Shown piece after piece: positions 52,862-63,142 of a stretch of 64,000 bases of DNA. The stretch spans positions 225,001-289,000 of the forward strand of contig WBZZ01003321.1 of NCBI GenBank assembly GCA_019918135.1, written 5' to 3'. Each line of letters opens with the position of its first letter. The stretch's first letter is position 1. The notes beneath the pieces are model-generated. The model ran no database searches and was not told the origin of the DNA. It saw nothing but the letters and a program-made list of their open reading frames with translations. Origin of the DNA: Paulinella micropora (Eukaryota; Cercozoa; Imbricatea; Euglyphida; Paulinellidae). The position numbers and the translations under genes are program-made.

Positions 52862-53560
52862 TGAGGGGAGGGGATGGGCTATACGGGTAGGGGGGGGGGG
52901 GGGATGGGCGATACGGAGATGTGGAATAGACCATATGGAAATATGGGACAGAGTGGAAATAGAAGATAAAGCGTTGCTGGAAGATCGATAATTAGCAAGC
53001 GACATGGACGGTATCGGATAGGGGGGGGGGGGGGGGGGCGATACCGGTATGGGGGGGACGATACCGGTATGGGAGGGACGATACCGGTATGGGGGGGGGG
53101 GTGGGGTATGGGCTATACGGGTATGGGGGGGGGGGGGGGGGGGGGGGGGATGGGCGATACGGAGATGTGGAATAGACGATATGGAAATATGGGACACAGT
53201 GGAAATAGAAGATAAAGGGTTGCTGGAAGATCGATAATTAGCAAGCGACATAGACGGTATCGGATAGGGGGGGGGGGGCGATACCGGTATGGGGGGGGGG
53301 GTATGGGTATACGGGTATGGGGGGGGGGGGATGGGCGATACGGAGATGTGGAATAGACGATATGGCAATATGGGACACACCAGTGGAAATGGAAGATAAA
53401 GGGTTGCTGGAATATTGATAATTAGCAAGCGACATGGACGGTTAGGGGGGGGGGGGGGGGGTATGTGCTATGCGGGTATGGGGGGGGGGGGGGGATGGGC
53501 GATACCGGTATGGGGGGGGGGGGGGGAATGGACGATACCGGCATGGGGTGATCGCGTTTC
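52862..53560 (+). repeat. G-run minisatellite, about three copies of a 150-250 bp unit
   Basis: Units share GATGGGCGATACGGAGATGT, ATAGAAGATAAAG and ATTAGCAAGCGACAT segments and are joined by long G runs with CGATACCGGTATGGG palindromic units. It lies within or beside the host minus-strand gene, probably intronic. Confidence 0.8.
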
Positions 53561-53745
53561 TTGAGCTTTTCCCAGCACTCAGCACGCACTGTACACTTAT
53601 CAGTGAGCATTTCAAACAGGACCCACAGGCTGTCGAGTGGAATCTTGGTCCCATAACGAACAGCTCCAGTGATAGCATGTTTTCTCCTCCCCCTTCCGCA
53701 CCATAGCGCTTTTCGGTGGTTCCATGGAAACCTGCAAAAAGGATG
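53560..53745 (-). CDS. Possible host exon
   Basis: The minus strand has FHGTTEKRYGAEGGGENMLS, LELFVMGPRFHS and a CGSCLKCSLISVQCVLSAGK part with moderate GC content and no repeats. It may be an exon of the same host locus. Not recognised. Confidence 0.25.
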
Positions 53746-53821
53746 TCAAATGATGATAAAAAGTAGATAATATAGAGGACGGGGAGCACAGTGATACAGA
53801 GGGACGGAAGGGGGTGGGGGA

Positions 53822-53863
<42 letters not shown>

Positions 53864-54129
53864 GGACACCGTGATAGCCCAGTGGTCAAGTTCTACCATC
53901 TGGGCCCTGTCGCCAGTTCGATTCCCGTCGGTGCCACCAGTATTTTCATTGAACATACCGATCCGTCTGGACCAGTATTTTCATTGAACATACCGGCCCG
54001 TCTGGAAGTGTTGGAACTGCCCTTGCGGGGGTGTCATTAGAGCTTATCGTCAATTCTTCGTACTCCCCTCACGGGTGAGACGATGGAGGCGCATGTGCAG
54101 AAATGCATCAGCCATTGACAGAGAAGCAC
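53864..54129 (+). mobile_element. tRNA-derived SINE, copy 1
   Basis: 266 bp. The 5' 76 bases resemble a tRNA: GGACACCG against CGGTGCC acceptor arms, A box TAGCCCAGTGG and B box AGTTCGATTCC, ending ACCA. An internal 35-base unit (CCAGTATTTTCATTGAACAT...) occurs twice in tandem. The element ends in a long (ATT)n tail. It is identical to copy 2. Confidence 0.75.
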
Positions 54130-54270
<141 letters not shown>

Positions 54271-54536
54271 GGACACCGTGATAGCCCAGTGGTCAAGTTC
54301 TACCATCTGGGCCCTGTCGCCAGTTCGATTCCCGTCGGTGCCACCAGTATTTTCATTGAACATACCGATCCGTCTGGACCAGTATTTTCATTGAACATAC
54401 CGGCCCGTCTGGAAGTGTTGGAACTGCCCTTGCGGGGGTGTCATTAGAGCTTATCGTCAATTCTTCGTACTCCCCTCACGGGTGAGACGATGGAGGCGCA
54501 TGTGCAGAAATGCATCAGCCATTGACAGAGAAGCAC
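54271..54536 (+). mobile_element. tRNA-derived SINE, copy 2
   Basis: Same 266 bases as copy 1 with no differences that I can see, including the A and B boxes and the doubled 35-base unit. It is followed by another ATT tail. It either inserted into the tail of copy 1 or arose by tandem duplication. Confidence 0.75.
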
Positions 54537-54714
<178 letters not shown>

Positions 54715-55339
54715 GTATGTCAACCATGTAAGCTTCAATGTAGCTGCTTGCTTTCTTGCGCCCTGACTTGAAGATTGGGTCATTCAGCCGCCAGACGGGA
54801 TCAAACTCTCTTCCCTTGTCCCCGCTACCGATTAAGCGCGGCAGCCGATCATGAGCTTTGGTGAAGGCTTCCGTAGCCAATCTTCGCTCGTCATCGTAAA
54901 CCCGGGGCCCCAAGTACGTTACAAAAATGTGTTTACCTGGCTTACCTGGCATCAGTAAATCCTTCACCTTGACGTCGCTACTGTCGTCAGCGTGGTAATC
55001 CCTGTTAGTATCATGGAGGAACTTGGGGTACTGCACACACACACACACACTATAGCTAGAGCATGGGGGAGGGAGGTGGGATGGACGGTACGGGTAGGGG
55101 GGGGGGGGGGGTCACGCAAGCACAAGTGCAAACATGAGAAACACAGAGAGAGAGAACATACACTCTGAAGCAGGTCTCTGGCATTTGTCAACTTCGTAGC
55201 GCGCTCCACGCGCACAAGATTGACGGTGGTGCAGTTCCTCTCACAGATACTTTTTGTTGGCTTGAGGCACACCTCGCAGACGCTTAAGCTGCCCAGCCAG
55301 ATGCATTCTGCGCAAGTTTCCGCCACATACCTGCACAAT

Positions 55340-55373
<34 letters not shown>

Positions 55374-55800
55374 AACAAACCAACCCTAACCCTAATTGGG
55401 GGGGCGGGGGGGGGGGGGGGGGGGGTGGGGTATGGGGGGTTCCTTACGTCGCGTGGTATTCGACTACTCCTGCTTGGGGCACTGCAAGGTTATCCCAAAA
55501 AACCTTGTGCGTGAGATACTCCCCCTTATCTGCCTTAACTTCGATGACTAAAGCTGATTTATCAGTGTCAGTTGTCCCGGGCTTCGGGGGGGGGGGGGGG
55601 GGCTTTAACCTCCGTCACGACAGTCCTTACCAAGAAACATCAACATTATCACTGGTTTGCCACCCTTATCCACATGCTCATACGCATCCCGGCCCGTAAT
55701 GAACTCCTAAATCTCTTTGTACTCGGTCCGACTTATGCCAATCTCGTTGCAACTTGAATCCACGCCCACCAACACGTTCGGTTTACCCACCAATGTCTTG
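54715..55800 (-). CDS. Host multi-exon gene, unknown, with possible nuclease-like exon
   Basis: Probable exons on the minus strand: about 55,620-55,800 (KPNVLVGVDSSCNEIGISRT; RDAYEHVDKGGKPVIMLMFL, donor GTAAGG); about 55,455-55,585 (DKSALVIEVKADKGEYLTHK with VFWDNLAVPQAGVVEYHA, donor GTAAGG); about 55,160-55,331 (YVAETCAECIWLGSLSVCEV, a Cys-rich part, donor GTATGT); and 54,715-55,030 (YPKFLHDTNRDYHADDSSDV; YLGPRVYDDERRLATEAFTK). The VIEVKAD segment resembles the E-x-K strand of PD-(D/E)XK nucleases, but that alone is weak. Introns hold G, A and CA runs. Not recognised. Confidence 0.4.
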
Positions 55801-55821
55801 ACCTCAGAACCAAACTACAGT

Positions 55822-55823
<2 letters not shown>

Positions 55824-55854
<31 letters not shown>

Positions 55855-55974
55855 CGGATACTAAGAGAGAGGTGGGGATGGGAAGTACGGTTTGGGGGGG
55901 GGGGGCATACCGGTAGGGGGGGGGGGGGGGACGATACCGGTATGGGAGGGACGATACCGGTATGGGGGATTTTC

Positions 55975-56012
<38 letters not shown>
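55824..56012. repeat. (GA)n, G runs, ATACCGGTAT units and (TA)n
   Basis: GA repeats at 55,824-55,852, then G runs with two CGATACCGGTATGGG units and a (TA)n run leading to the foldback element. Confidence 0.8.
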
Positions 56013-56014
<2 letters not shown>

Positions 56015-56018
<4 letters not shown>

Positions 56019-56427
56019 CATTTATGTTGGATAGACAGGTCTATGTTTTATATTATAAAATAAGCATTAGAAACATAAAAACACAACATAGGACACAACA
56101 AAAACAGACATTCAAACATATCAAAAACATACCTTTGTTTTACAAAAAACGACAAACTGAGCACAATAAGAAGGATTTAGACAAAATAACGACAAAAACA
56201 CCATTTTATTCCATAAAATTGTATATATACTCTGTATATATGGTTTTTGTCGTTATTTTGTCTAAATCTTTCTTATTGTGCTCAGTTTGTCGTTTTTTGT
56301 AAAACAAAGGTATGTTTTTGATATGTTTGAATGTCTGTTTTTGTTGTGTCCTATGTTGTGTTTTTATGTTTCTAATGCTTATTTTATAATATAAAACATA
56401 GACTTGTCTATCCAACATAAATGATCA
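56015..56427. mobile_element. 413-bp foldback (near-perfect palindrome) element
   Basis: Arms of about 188 bases pair almost perfectly around a centre of about 35-40 bases. The outer ends are TGATCA. Each arm encodes the same short frame (MLDRQVYVLYYKISIRNIKT...) in opposite directions, a consequence of the palindrome and not evidence of a gene. A (TA)n run abuts the left end and G runs the right. It resembles a foldback MITE. No transposase is present. Confidence 0.75.
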
Positions 56428-56494
56428 CACCCCAAAGGGGGGGGGGGGGGATAACACAATGAGAAAACCCAAGTCATTTAATTTAAAAATGATT

Positions 56495-56968
56495 TTAGTA
56501 AAGGGGGACAAGCCACTTAAAGTTATCTCCGTTGGCCACCATCTTTTTTGTAAAAGCAGAGAGAGAGGGAAAAACAAGAATTTCCTCTCCCTCATCCCCA
56601 ACCTTGAATGATGCTAGAAAGTAAGTTATCTTTTTTGGGCTCCTCATGGTTGTTTCCATGGGAACCCAAGCAAAAAGATAATTCTCATCTCTTTCATTCG
56701 CCCTGCCACGTGGAGAATAATATTTGACGTCATTGTTGAAGGCCTCAAAACCATCAACCAAACCAACGCCAACAAAGCCCGCAGACACGCGGATAAATTT
56801 CGCGTCTTTATGTTCGGTGGGGGCTTTCTTTTCAACAGCAGTCCAAGTCTTCCAAAAACCTACAACCACATTCATTATAGTGAAAAAGAAACAATAGATT
56901 GAGGACTTACCACCCCCCGCGAGGTTGATTGCGCCAACTCCCTCTGCCAATTCGTTTGGCTCTCCCAT
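56495..56968 (-). CDS. Small host gene, two exons, unknown product
   Basis: Exon 1 starts at 56,968 (MGEPNELAEGVGAINLAGG). A donor GTAAGTCC near 56,910 and an acceptor TTGTAG near 56,862 bound an intron of about 50 bases. Exon 2 has FWKTWTAVEKKAPTEHKDAK, VGLVDGFEAFNNDVKYYSPR and YLFAWVPMETTMRSPKK, and ends KWLVPLY. The intron also reads open, so the gene may be annotated unspliced. Not recognised. The unspliced product would gain a hydrophobic stretch from the intron, which argues for splicing. Confidence 0.45.
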   Translation of the reverse strand: MGEPNELAEGVGAINLAGGGKSSIYCFFFTIMNVVVGFWKTWTAVEKKAPTEHKDAKFIRVSAGFVGVGLVDGFEAFNNDVKYYSPRGRANERDENYLFAWVPMETTMRSPKKITYFLASFKVGDEGEEILVFPSLSAFTKKMVANGDNFKWLVPLY

Positions 56969-57068
56969 TGTCTATTACACACACCAAAAGCATGTGTAAT
57001 AGAAATTTCTTTGAATGAGAGTGGGGTTTGAACCCCTTGGTTTTGAAAAAAACCATGTATGTTGATAA

Positions 57069-57089
57069 TGTTGATTTCTAAAATCAACA
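57069..57089. terminator. Perfect hairpin downstream of the coiled-coil gene
   Basis: TGTTGATTT pairs with AAATCAACA around CTA; a second AAATCAACA follows at 57,096. It lies 3' of the minus-strand gene at 57,123. Confidence 0.4.
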
Positions 57090-57122
57090 TATTTTAAATC
57101 AACATTTTACACTAAAGTCTTT

Positions 57123-57663
57123 TTATTCCGAGTTGCTATCCGCACTCTCGGTTCTGTAGACTCTGTGCATGTTCCTATTGTGTTCTCGTTTAATACTAAC
57201 ATTAATGCTATCATTTACGTATTCGTTAATACCATCACTTGAGTATTTGTTAAACGAAACATTAAACGATAAATGTTCTTTTTCAATACCAACGAGAATT
57301 CTATTCATGACAATAGCGGTAAGTTGGCCACGATTATCATTTTTCCACTTATAGAAATTATCACGTTCTTTGTTTATTTTTTTTTCCAATTTCTTTTTTC
57401 TCAAGCGAACAATTCGGTCTTCCTCTACTTCATTATTTTCAATACTTTGTCGTCGCATCATCTCCTTAATAGCCTCTAGTTTTACTATGTCAGGCTGTTT
57501 TTTTTCAACGAGACGAGAAATTTCTTTATCTGCTTTAGAAATTCGTTCTTCGCATACTATTTTATCTTTTTTGAGTCTGTCTATTCCTCTCTTCATTGTT
57601 TCAAATATTTCAATCCAGTCATCTTTGGTTTTAAGGCTATCCGAAATTGTATCTTCAGCCATA
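57123..57663 (-). CDS. Coiled-coil protein, about 180 aa
   Basis: The start at 57,663 (MAEDTISDSLKTKDDWIEIF) is preferred, because the upstream part of the frame is a translation of a GTGGCGCA tandem repeat. Residues 15-110 are a strongly charged coiled coil (RLKKDKIVCEERISKADKEI; RIVRLRKKKLEKKINKERDN), followed by a more globular C-terminal half (AIVMNRILVGIEKEHLSFNV) and a polar end. The AT content fits element 3 more than the host, so it may be the left-most gene of element 3. Function unknown. Confidence 0.45.
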
Positions 57664-57713
57664 CTTGTTGCGCTTACTACGAAATGATTGGTTGCGCCAA
57701 TGCGCCAAAACGC

Positions 57714-57762
57714 TGGCGCACTGGCGCAGTGGCGCAGTGGCGCAGTGGCGCAGTGGCGCAAA
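57714..57762 (-). repeat. GTGGCGCA tandem repeat
   Basis: Five to six units of TGGCGCAG/C before the coiled-coil gene start, with TGCGCCA palindromic character. Confidence 0.8.
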
Positions 57763-57858
57763 GACATATTCACGGAAATAGAATTTCTAGAAGTTCTCTA
57801 AAAAAATAGACTGGCTGATGAATTCAAATACCATTTTTTTCAACAAATTAGCAGGCGG

Positions 57859-57948
57859 GGTATGATATGTTAAATGGTTAGTGAGCATGCCGTGGAAAAA
57901 ATTGGTTGCCAGTTCAATTCTGGCTGATTATTTAACATGTCATATACC
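57859..57948 (+). other. tRNA-like fold with extended acceptor stem
   Basis: GGTATGATATGTTAAAT pairs with ATTTAACATGTCATATACC over about 17 positions. Inside is a perfect T-arm (GCCAG-TTCAATT-CTGGC at 57,908-57,924) and a TGGTTAGTGAGC stretch resembling an A box. The anticodon arm is not convincing and the stem is far longer than 7 bp, so a normal tRNA is unlikely; a tRNA-derived hairpin fits better. Confidence 0.35.
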
Positions 57949-58021
57949 ATACGCCTTTTTTGCCATAACGATTTTTTTTGGATGAATATAAGAGCAAGGG
58001 GAGTGAAAAATACCTTCTCCT

Positions 58022-58326
58022 GTTGCTGTCCGACCTTAAGGTCGGCCGTGTCCGACCCTATTTTTTAAAGGTCGGCCACTTTTTCCTCATTAAATTTCGG
58101 TATTTATTATATAATTCTTCTTCGTATTACACATTTTTTTTATTGTCCGACCTGTCCGACCTTTTATTAAAAAAAAAAAAATTTTCCTCCTGTCCCCCTT
58201 TTGTCTAATAGACCTAAAAAAATTTCTAAAAAAAAAGGTCGGACTCGGACACCTCGGACACGATTAATACTAAAACGAATTCGTCTCTCTTGAGTGCTAT
58301 TAAGCACACTCAGGTGTCCGACCTTG
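58022..58326. promoter_or_regulatory. Cluster of GGTCGG / CCGACC motifs
   Basis: About eight copies of GGTCGG or its complement occur in 300 AT-rich bases without a gene, several as inverted pairs (CCGACCTTAAGGTCGG) and some extended to TGTCCGACC. They stand just before the first plus-strand gene of element 3. They could be a replication-origin, terminal-repeat or protein-binding array; function is inferred. Confidence 0.5.
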
Positions 58327-58408
58327 TTAAACGACGATTTACGTGTTTTTAACGCAGGGTGGGGAGATTTCTATTTAAAATAATTAAAATAATATAATTA
58401 TATATATA

Positions 58409-58636
58409 ATGCCGAGGACACCTCAATTCACTAAGGAAGAAATCGTTCAACGGAGAAGGGAAAGGGCGAAAGCCTTTTTGAAGGCTCATCCTGATAAGAA
58501 TAGGGAAAATGCGAAGGCATACTATTATAAGAACCAAGAAAGGATAAAAATAATGCGGAAGGAGAAATACGAAAAACAAAAAGCCGAATTACTTGAATTA
58601 AGGGCTTTTCGTAATAGTATGTTAAATAATATATAA
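58409..58636 (+). CDS. Small basic helical protein, 75 aa, element 3
   Basis: MPRTPQFTKEEIVQRRRERA, then AKAYYYKNQERIKIMRKEKY. It has the same (A/K)xYYxxNxE...K pattern as 18,215-18,373 and 36,185-36,364 in the other elements. Likely nucleic-acid-binding; unproven. The start follows a TATATATA box at once. Confidence 0.5.
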   Translation: MPRTPQFTKEEIVQRRRERAKAFLKAHPDKNRENAKAYYYKNQERIKIMRKEKYEKQKAELLELRAFRNSMLNNI

Positions 58637-58677
58637 TTTATTTTATATATAAAAATATATACACTATTATATAAACC

Positions 58678-59190
58678 ATGGATACCTCTCACCGCCGATC
58701 GTATTGGACGTATGAAGATTTACAACTCCATTTGGATTACGTGAATGGAAGTTATTTTCTAAATCTAGTCAATGCCGTTTCATTTCTATCACCCGATGGA
58801 AAGTGGAACACGGCCGACTGGAAACTTATGGAAAGTATAGAAAAAGGAGAAGAACAATATTGTTGTTGCTCACACGAGATTACAAAGAATTACATTGTAA
58901 AAAATATAAAAAACGGGAGAGAGATGGTGCTAGGCTCCGAATGTATCAAGCGGTTTAAGAACGATAAAATGAATGAAGACTTGTCATTGCTCATCCGCAC
59001 CCTTGACAATCCGAACATTAAATTTTGTTGTTATTGTGATAGCAATAGGGCAATACCAAAAAAGATTGTAGAAAAATATCCGAACAGAGACAAGTATTAT
59101 CACAAAGCCTGCTTAATAAATAGGTTGAAGTATTGCGAACATTGCGGACAATACAAAGGATTTATACCCTGCGGGTGCTTGAATAAGTAA
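58678..59190 (+). CDS. Zinc-ribbon protein, 170 aa, element 3
   Basis: CCCSHEITKNYIVKNIKNGR with GSECIKRF (residues about 61-95) is the CxC...GxxCIxxF arrangement common in NCLDV and virophage genes. A second cluster has CCYCDSNRAIPKK, and the end carries YCEHCGQYKGFIPCGC. About ten cysteines in total suggest two or three zinc sites. The role is unknown in related viruses; it may bind nucleic acid. The frame looks whole. Confidence 0.6.
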   Translation: MDTSHRRSYWTYEDLQLHLDYVNGSYFLNLVNAVSFLSPDGKWNTADWKLMESIEKGEEQYCCCSHEITKNYIVKNIKNGREMVLGSECIKRFKNDKMNEDLSLLIRTLDNPNIKFCCYCDSNRAIPKKIVEKYPNRDKYYHKACLINRLKYCEHCGQYKGFIPCGCLNK

Positions 59191-59330
59191 GAAAAGAAAC
59201 AAGTTGTTTTTTTTGTTATAACGATATATAAAAAAATCTAATTTTCTATTAAGGACAATGATATACATGGGTATATGGATATATAGAATAATTAATTTAT
59301 TTTTATAAAAATATCCGAGCGACTATATAA

Positions 59331-61716
59331 CATGACCGCACCGACACTGACCAATAACCAATGGTATTACAAACAAGAAGAAGCACTGAGAGATAAACCA
59401 CAAGATGCGGTTCTTATCAAGTGGGGGAATAAACAATTCGCCACTATGCCATGCCAAGAGGTTTCATTGAATTGATTGAAAGCACGCCCGATGACCAAAA
59501 GCAATACTATGAAGTATTAATGGAAAACAAACCCCAACGAATGTTTGCCGACATTGATGGCGATGAATTATCAATCACACGAGAAAAAATGTATGAGCGG
59601 TGGAACACGCTTATGGAAAACGTATTTACTAATGTAGGCTTGAAGTATAATCCCAAAAAAGCCAAATTCTTAGACGCGTGTAAGGATGGTAAAATGTCGT
59701 GCCATTTTTCTTACGATAACGGCTTGGTGTTTAAAAACTGCGAAACACAAAAAGACTTTTGGAAGTATGTGGAAGTGGTGATTGAAAAAGATTATCCTGA
59801 CCTTTGCTTCACATTTGAACGAGCCGACAAGAATATTGAGTTGCGGACTATACTTGATATCTCCGTCTATAACAAAAACAGGGCTTTCCGCACTATTCTC
59901 ATAAAGAAGATAGCGATCGCGTTTTGCTCCCGTATTCATACACACCAAAAACAAACACCTTGAAACTGCTACAAGATGTAGAAATAGACGATTATCTGAT
60001 TATGCGCCCCGATGACAACACATTTTACGAAGTCAAAATTCCCGAATATACAACTTTGAAACGATATCAACATATTACACTGGACGAAATACGCGGAATT
60101 ATACTCCGCAAAATACCAAATGTAGAAATCGTTGAAATAAAGCAGAGAATGTTTGTTTTGAAAACCAAGGGGACACGAGTATGTATTATAAACGGGGAAG
60201 AAAACACCAGCGACAATTGCTATGTAGTATGGAGAAGAGACGGCCTGTATTTCTACTGCCATGATAGCAGTTGCGAGGGTAAAGGTATGAAAATTCACGA
60301 ATTATCACCCCCGATCGTCCGTAATATTAATACGATTGATGACCTGCGCCGACTTGCCAGCGAATGTGATACTAAAGTAAAATTCAACGAGTTGATAGAT
60401 AATGCTTTGGCGTGGATGAATAATTCATACACTTTTGCCAACTTGGCAAAGCCGACCATAATTGAAGAATACGTTGATTCCAAAGGCAAGAAGGTATTTC
60501 GTTATAAGACGGAGTCAGCAATGGAGTCATTCTTCAAAAACAAAAGAGTAAGGACGAAACTATCAAAGGAGGACTGGATATCATATGGTAAAAACCCCGC
60601 CACATTGAATGTTGTTGATTTGTATAAAATATGGACTACACACCCGAGGAGGCGCGAAGTAAATGACGTAATCTTTGACCCCAAGGCATACTTTGATAAC
60701 GACAAACAAGGTTTTTACAACTTGTTTAAGGGTTTTGAAATCCCAGCGGACACATTAAAAGACGTGAAATCATTCACGGCAGAAGAAGAAAAAAATGAAG
60801 CATTCTTTCAACATATCCTAAACAGATGGTGTGGGGGAAGGCAGGACATATATAAAAAGGTGCTTGATATGTTTGCGAGCATTTACCAAAAGCCGTGGCA
60901 AAAACTACACTTATCATTGGTTTTAACGAGCACTGAACGAGCAGGTAAGGGTATTATTCTTGAAATATTCAAAGACATAATTGGTGCCGATTATTACTTC
61001 CAGCCGTCCGACGTTAGAGAAATATTGGGCGATTTCAATGCTCAACTCGCAAAAGCAATCGTAGTGTTTATGGACGAAATGGTATGGGGTGGTGATAAAG
61101 AACGAGCGGGGACAATTAAGAAACTTGTATCAGAAAACACGCTCACTCTTAAACAAAAATATTTACCAAATCTAACATTAGAAAATATGTTATTCTTAGT
61201 CCTTGCTTCAAACGAAGAGTGGGTAGTGCCAGCGGGCACTACAGAGCAACGATGGCTCGTCCTTGAAGTGTCTGATGAACTGGCGCTCATGAAAACAGAC
61301 GAAAAGAGAAAAGTGATTGCGGATATTAGGTCTATTGACAGGCAACGACTGGCGAAGTTTCTCCTTGAACGAGACCTCAGCGAGTTTAACGACCGCGAAA
61401 CAATTATTACGAAGGGGCTACGAGAACAAAAAGTAAAATCTCTTTCAAAGTTGAGAAAGTGGTGGTTGGATTGCTTGAACTTGGATATATCACGAAAGAC
61501 TTTCCAGAAATTCATTTTGGTGGAGAGGTTTCAAAAGAAGCATTATACGATGCGTATAAAGCAAATGCGAATGACCCGCACACTTCACGGGTTAGTTTCT
61601 GGACTAGTCTTAGAAAACTGATGCCAAATGTGGTAGAAAAGAAGAAAACAACAGAAGCAGGTGTAAGAATTAAATACGTAGATTTACCAACCTTAGAAGA
61701 GTGTAAAAATCAATGA
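59331..61716 (+). pseudogene. AEP primase - SF3 helicase, element 3, broken
   Basis: A replication initiator. The primase part has QRMFADIDGDE (metal-binding DxD), CHFSYDNGLVF and ILDISVYNKNRAFRTI, the three AEP motifs. A zinc-type CYVVWRRDGLYFYCHDSSC segment follows, as in UL52-type primases. The helicase part has SLVLTSTERAGKGIILEIF (Walker A), AIVVFMDEMVWGG (Walker B) and LFLVLASNEEWVVP (motif C), then a winged-helix-like end with SKEALYDAYKAN and DLPTLEECKN. It corresponds to virophage/PLV primase-helicases. It is a fossil with a few breaks. Confidence 0.8.
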
Positions 61717-61831
61717 AAGGTTATTTACGGCGATAATGAATGGACTTTTGATGACGACGACGACGATGAATAAACAATAATACCAGTTGGTATTTTTTTT
61801 CTACAATCTTATATTATAAGATAATATATAG

Positions 61832-62455
61832 TATGAGTACTAAGCAATACTACTTGACGAGATCGCCAAATGGGAGATTGATAGCAATGTAAAGAAACCG
61901 ACCATTAAATGGACGAAACCCGACATTGTATCATTTTACGAAAAATACCGACCCGAACAACCCCCGCGGGGTGATAACGTTGAATTTTCATTGCCCCCCG
62001 TTGATACATTGAAGGAAGTCGTTTTTGACGAACCAGAAGAATTTACGCCTTTTAAAGAAAGTGATTTGAAGGAAACTGGTATAACCGAAATCAAGGCTAA
62101 CGTAGGAGAAGAATTGGCCAAAAAAGAAATGCCAGTTATGGAAAAGAAAACACCGATTAAAGCAAAGCGGAATCCGCCCGAGAGTGGGTATAGTTGCTAT
62201 GAAATAATAACGGCACATTTGAAAGTATCAAAAGACCCGTTTAATTTCTTATACATGAAAGTAGATGACCGTACCATATTACAGGAGGATATGAAGAAAT
62301 GGCACGAGAGCAGATACGCACACATACCACCAGAGCAACGCCCTACTCTTAAATATGGTAAGTTAGATTATAAGACGTTTTTCCGCGATGTTTTATCTCA
62401 ACACGAGGGCAAACTCACGACACTAAAGGATATGTATGACAGGTTTCATGTGTAA
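61832..62455 (+). pseudogene. Gene shared with element 1 (TKPDIVSFYE family), element 3, broken
   Basis: The start region has IKWTKPDIVSFYEKYRP-like sequence, matching 14,169-14,572 of element 1, followed by SDLKETGITEIKANVGEELA, also seen there. The C-terminal part is helical with ILQEDMKKWHESRYAHIPPE and YKTFFRDVLSQHEGKLTTLK. No known family. The gene is carried by elements with different replication genes, so it probably serves a general role. It is a fossil with about one break. Confidence 0.5.
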
Positions 62456-63075
62456 GAAGCAGTTAGTGCTATGTCTCTCATCACATCAATATTGAAATAT
62501 GAAGGTTTGAAAGATACAGGCTCCGCAGATGCTGATTTATAATATACTTCCAATGCTATTGGAGCATCCGCCGCGTATGCCACCAGAGCATCATTGGTTG
62601 TATTATTTACAATTCTTATTGTTCTGTTATTAGTGGTGTCAGACGGGTTTGGACACGTCATCTGCCAAGTTAAATTCATTTGAACTCCATATCTTTGGAT
62701 TAGCCACACACAATCAAAAGACTTATAATCAATGGCGGTTGTATAATTTAGCACTTCGGTATAATAATCATATGTATTCGTGCCATCTGTGATATGAAAC
62801 CAAAATTGAAAAGTGGCAATGCCAGTCGGAGCGGGTAAATTCAATGAACCACGAAATGATACATTAATGAAATAACCATATCCTAAACTCGATATTGTTT
62901 TGCTACCATATCCGCCAGTACAAAGAGTGGTAAATGTGGAACTCGTCATCCATGACCTAAGGTCAAGACCAACATACGCATTTTGAATGTTTCTTGTTAA
63001 TGTCGGGGTAGCCACGAACGCGATTGTTTTTGTGTCAATAGATTGTTGCTCTTGCGAACGGCCAAATATATTCAT
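62446..63075 (-). CDS. Beta-rich putative structural protein, 209 aa, element 3
   Basis: MNIFGRSQEQQSIDTKTIAF, then beta-rich stretches (GYGYFINVSFRGSLNLPAPT; FQFWFHITDGTNTYDYYTEV; NNRTIRIVNNTTNDALVAYA) and an LEVYYKSASAEPVSFKPSYF end. Asn/Thr/Ser/Tyr-rich composition and strand pattern suggest a jelly-roll or lectin-like virion protein. It is antisense to and directly beside the fibre gene. No family recognised. The frame looks whole. Confidence 0.5.
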   Translation of the reverse strand: MNIFGRSQEQQSIDTKTIAFVATPTLTRNIQNAYVGLDLRSWMTSSTFTTLCTGGYGSKTISSLGYGYFINVSFRGSLNLPAPTGIATFQFWFHITDGTNTYDYYTEVLNYTTAIDYKSFDCVWLIQRYGVQMNLTWQMTCPNPSDTTNNRTIRIVNNTTNDALVAYAADAPIALEVYYKSASAEPVSFKPSYFNIDVMRDIALTASYT

Positions 63076-63142
63076 TTTTTTGAGACTAAATATATATCTA
63101 TCTTATATTATAAGATTTATTATAAAATAATAGAATTTAAAT

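Noticed and set aside
53864-53940. Genuine tRNA gene
   Set aside because: It lacks a clear anticodon arm, continues into a 266-base unit with an ATT tail and occurs twice, so a SINE head is the better call.
56024-56418. Matching ORFs on both strands of the foldback element
   Set aside because: A palindrome encodes the same peptide in both directions; no independent sign of coding.
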